From DASUFH01 sp036274645 (GTDB lineage: Bacteria; Acidobacteriota; Terriglobia; 20CM-2-55-15), in NCBI GenBank assembly GCA_036274645.1, contig DASUFH010000157.1, positions 1 through 8,757 on the forward strand: 8,757 nt of DNA, in the 5' to 3' direction. Within the stretch, counting starts at the first letter, position 1. Each line of letters opens with the position of its first letter. Positions 6,730-8,757 of this stretch are shown piece by piece. A program made the position numbers and the translations under genes. A model generated the notes under the pieces. It was not told where the DNA came from, did not search any database, and saw nothing but the letters and a program-made list of their open reading frames with translations.

Positions 6730-8695
6730 GATTGCCTCCCGCGCGGGCTCCCGCGCCCCTGCCCCCGGTGGAGGCGGTAGCATATGCGATCAATTGGGCG
6801 GAGGAACCATCTGTGCCCGAAGCGGCGAAGACGACGTATTGTCGTCCGTTCAACATGTACGTCATCGGCAATCCCGACTGCGAACCGCCGGTGGGAATTC
6901 GCGTCTCCCAGAGTACTTTGCCGGTCTTCTTGTCGTGCGCCCGGAAGTAGGGTTGCCCGGTCAGCCCTTCGCCGGCGAACAGCAGAGTCCTTGTCACCAG
7001 GAGGCCGGCGTGTGAAACGCTGCCCGTCGCCGGGATGTTCAGCCCGCGCAGCGCCTCGTGATTCTTGATATTGGGCGGTGTATCGCCGTTGGCGGCGCGC
7101 CACGCGATCTCGCCCTTGTTCATGTCGTAGGCGACGATCTGGCCATAGGGCGGCTTGAGCAGGGGCAATCCATCCGGGCCGCGCGGACCGGATTGCGAAA
7201 GGATGTAATCGCTGGTCACCTGACCGCTCGATGGAACCAGCGCGAGCGTCGAGAAATTGCGCGCCGTGCCAACATACACAAAGCCCGTTTCGGGATCGGC
7301 GGCGCCGCCTTCCCAGTTCGCGCCGCCGTTGAACTGTGGAACCATCATCAGCCCCCGTGTTCCGTCGGGCGCCGCCGCCAGCGACGGAGGTGTAAACAGC
7401 GGACCGAGCCGGTAATTCCGGACCGCCGCCAGCGCCTGCTCTCGCAAGGCCGGCGTAAAGTCGATAAGGTCGTCCGTGGAGACGCCCTGCAAATCGAAAG
7501 CGGGCGGCCTCGTGGGAAACGGCTGTGTCGGCGACGCCACCTCGCCGGGCACGTCCGACGGAGGGACGGGGCGCTCTTCGATCGGCCAGACCGGATGCCC
7601 ATTTGTCCGGTCGAAGACGAACGCGAAAGCCTGCTTGGTGAGCAGGACAACCGCCTTCACCGGCCGGCCATCCACACGGAGGTCGACCAGAATCGGCGCA
7701 GACGGCGTATCGCGGTCCCAGATGTCATGATGCGTGTGCTGGAAATGCCAGACCGGCTTTCCGGTCCGGATGTCCACGCAGACCAGCGAACTGCTGTACA
7801 GATTGTCGCCATGCCGATGACCGCCGTACGTGTCGTGTGTCGGCGCCTCAACGGGCAGGTAGACATAGCCCAGCTCTTCATCCGCCGAAAACGTCGTCCA
7901 GACCGCCGCGTTGCCGGTAAATTCAGCGCCGGTCTTCCAGGTTTCATAACCGGGTTCGCCCTTGCGCGGAATCGTATGAAATGCCCATTTCCTCTTCCCG
8001 GTGCGGACGTCGAAGGCGAGAACGTCTCCTTTCACGTTCTCCTTGTTGACGCGAGTTCCAACCGGAAGCGCCGCGCCCACGATGATCGTGTCGTTGGAAA
8101 CCACCGCAGGCGAGGAATTGCCGAGTTGACCGGCGAGGTCGCCCTTGTAGTCGAGATCCATTTCCTCGAAGAGGTCCACGATGCCGGACTTGCCGAATCC
8201 GGAAACCAGATGTCCCGTACGCGCGTCGAGGGCGATCAGATGAAAACCCGGAGTCACCAGAATGATTCGTTCTTCACGCCCGTCGGTCCAATACGACACC
8301 CCACGCGTATTCTTCCGCGGCGCGCGGTCACCGCGAACACCTTCATCCGGCCGGTACACCCACAGCGTCTCTCCCGTGCCCGCGTCGAGCGCAATGACAT
8401 TGCGGCGCGGGCCGGCCGTGAAATAGAGAACGCCCTTCACCATGATGGGGGTCGACTCGCTCTGCGGTACCGGGGCCGGCGCGTAGTTATCCGTCTTGAA
8501 GGTCCACGCGACCTGAAGCGTGTTGACGTTGTCGCGATTGATCTGATCGAGAGGGGAATAGCGGGTGCTTCCCAGATCGCCGCCAAACACCGGCCACTCG
8601 GCGTTCTTCACGCCGTACTGTGCCGAAAGCATCACGGTCAGCGAAAACAACAACGTAACGACTCCCGCCATAACCAAACGACGGCCCTTCTGCAT
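6341..8695 (-). CDS. PQQ-dependent dehydrogenase (quinoprotein beta-propeller), first copy, with an anomalous C-terminal extension
   Basis: A paralogue of the downstream dehydrogenase, with shared blocks such as WPIEERPVP and SPTQPFPTRP. From ATG 8695 it has 784 residues: a signal peptide (1-25, MQKGRR then a hydrophobic core ending LSA), the propeller from AEWPVFGGD (32-40), docking-like motifs ALDAGTGETLW (102-112), AFDVRTGKRKW (227-237) and CVDIRTGKPVW (306-316), and HHDIWDRD (322-329) in the catalytic region. No CxxCH is seen. Family similarity ends near residue 641 (LIAYATAS). The remaining 143 residues start Gly/Arg-rich (GGRGAGARAGGNRGRSGR) and then read through the start of the next gene in another frame, with codon use turning atypical. 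The conserved protein is therefore about 640-665 residues. AAGGAG (8701-8706), five bases from the ATG, fixes the start; an upstream in-frame TTG at 8710 is less likely. Substrate unknown; quinate, sugar or aromatic alcohol are candidates. Confidence 0.88.
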   Translation of the reverse strand: MQKGRRLVMAGVVTLLFSLTVMLSAQYGVKNAEWPVFGGDLGSTRYSPLDQINRDNVNTLQVAWTFKTDNYAPAPVPQSESTPIMVKGVLYFTAGPRRNVIALDAGTGETLWVYRPDEGVRGDRAPRKNTRGVSYWTDGREERIILVTPGFHLIALDARTGHLVSGFGKSGIVDLFEEMDLDYKGDLAGQLGNSSPAVVSNDTIIVGAALPVGTRVNKENVKGDVLAFDVRTGKRKWAFHTIPRKGEPGYETWKTGAEFTGNAAVWTTFSADEELGYVYLPVEAPTHDTYGGHRHGDNLYSSSLVCVDIRTGKPVWHFQHTHHDIWDRDTPSAPILVDLRVDGRPVKAVVLLTKQAFAFVFDRTNGHPVWPIEERPVPPSDVPGEVASPTQPFPTRPPAFDLQGVSTDDLIDFTPALREQALAAVRNYRLGPLFTPPSLAAAPDGTRGLMMVPQFNGGANWEGGAADPETGFVYVGTARNFSTLALVPSSGQVTSDYILSQSGPRGPDGLPLLKPPYGQIVAYDMNKGEIAWRAANGDTPPNIKNHEALRGLNIPATGSVSHAGLLVTRTLLFAGEGLTGQPYFRAHDKKTGKVLWETRIPTGGSQSGLPMTYMLNGRQYVVFAASGTDGSSAQLIAYATASTGGRGAGARAGGNRGRSGRAPRGRFRNSSPYANRACTIHPLVASLPPGSPRGCFPANGGSHGAGRDWINGRRLAVPQRRSGGNEVFPAGANQRCKRQPVENRLALEVCEPRTTSGLQLGSNAPGDRRQVVFLGGRRARGCRD
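6735..6740 (-). promoter_or_regulatory. Ribosome binding site that sets the GTG start of the second dehydrogenase
   Basis: GGGAGG on the minus strand, then CAATC and GTG at 6729. It lies within the Gly/Arg-rich tail coding region of the upstream dehydrogenase, so the two genes are probably translationally linked. Confidence 0.6.
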
Positions 8696-8700
8696 GGACT

Positions 8701-8706
8701 CTCCTT
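8701..8706 (-). promoter_or_regulatory. Ribosome binding site of the first dehydrogenase
   Basis: AAGGAG on the minus strand, five bases (AGTCC) before the ATG at 8695. It favours this ATG over the TTG at 8710, which precedes it. Confidence 0.8.
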
Positions 8707-8731
8707 GCAACTTTTTCGTGAACAGTCGTGC

Positions 8732-8756
8732 AGGATACCGTCCTCTTTTCAGGAAA
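8732..8756 (-). promoter_or_regulatory. Promoter-like element upstream of the first dehydrogenase
   Basis: On the minus strand TTTCCTGA (8749-8756), three bases, GAGG (8742-8745), then TATCCT (8732-8737), 36 bases before the ATG. It matches the block in front of the SGNH-like gene in order and nearly in spacing (11 versus 10 bases between TTTCCTGA and the -10-like hexamer). The window ends one base further out, so a more distal part may be missing. Confidence 0.5.
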
Positions 8757-8757
8757 G

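Noticed and set aside
6471..7103. 210-codon minus-strand frame spanning the dehydrogenase junction
   Set aside because: It contains no propeller motifs and lies out of frame with both dehydrogenases; it only shows that the third frame is open there.
6341..8695. A single fused double-propeller protein made by a frameshift between the two dehydrogenases
   Set aside because: The second protein has its own hydrophobic signal segment and a GGGAGG-GTG start, so two separate exported proteins are more likely.

Overview
The window is GC-rich and every supported gene lies on the minus strand, so the genes read from high to low coordinates. It encodes secreted, periplasmic-type enzymes plus one cytoplasmic aromatic hydroxylase. 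The Gly/Ala/Arg-rich inserts in secreted proteins, the tandem PQQ beta-propeller dehydrogenases and the SGNH-like family otherwise familiar from Planctomycetes suggest an environmental Gram-negative bacterium, perhaps Acidobacteriota (Bryobacterales/Solibacter-like). That placement is inferred from protein style only; no marker gene is present.

Layout in transcription order: (1) 8695-6341, a secreted PQQ-dependent dehydrogenase with a promoter-like element and a good Shine-Dalgarno upstream; (2) 6729-4681, a second, paralogous PQQ-dependent dehydrogenase whose 5' end is embedded in the 3' end of the first; (3) 4608-2614, a secreted tannase/feruloyl-esterase-family enzyme with a large Gly-rich insert, 72 bases after gene 2; (4) a 194-base intergenic region with a second promoter-like element, an 8-bp dyad and a 13-bp tandem repeat; (5) 2419-1199, a secreted SGNH-like protein with another Gly-rich insert; (6) a strong 13-bp-stem hairpin at 1160-1190; (7) 1102-1, pobA (4-hydroxybenzoate 3-monooxygenase), cut by the window edge after 367 codons.

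A working model, which is inference: the tannase-like enzyme cleaves plant phenolic esters in the periplasm, the PQQ dehydrogenases oxidise a released polyol or alcohol (quinate or shikimate, a sugar, or an aromatic alcohol), and PobA turns 4-hydroxybenzoate into protocatechuate in the cytoplasm. Quinate oxidation and 4-hydroxybenzoate hydroxylation both lead to protocatechuate, which would give the cluster one logic. The SGNH-like protein has no known role here.

The most notable observations are a promoter-like element shared by the first gene and the SGNH-like gene, the unusual junction between the two dehydrogenase genes where all three minus frames are open, and the loss of both cysteines of the usual CS-D-HC motif in the tannase-like enzyme.
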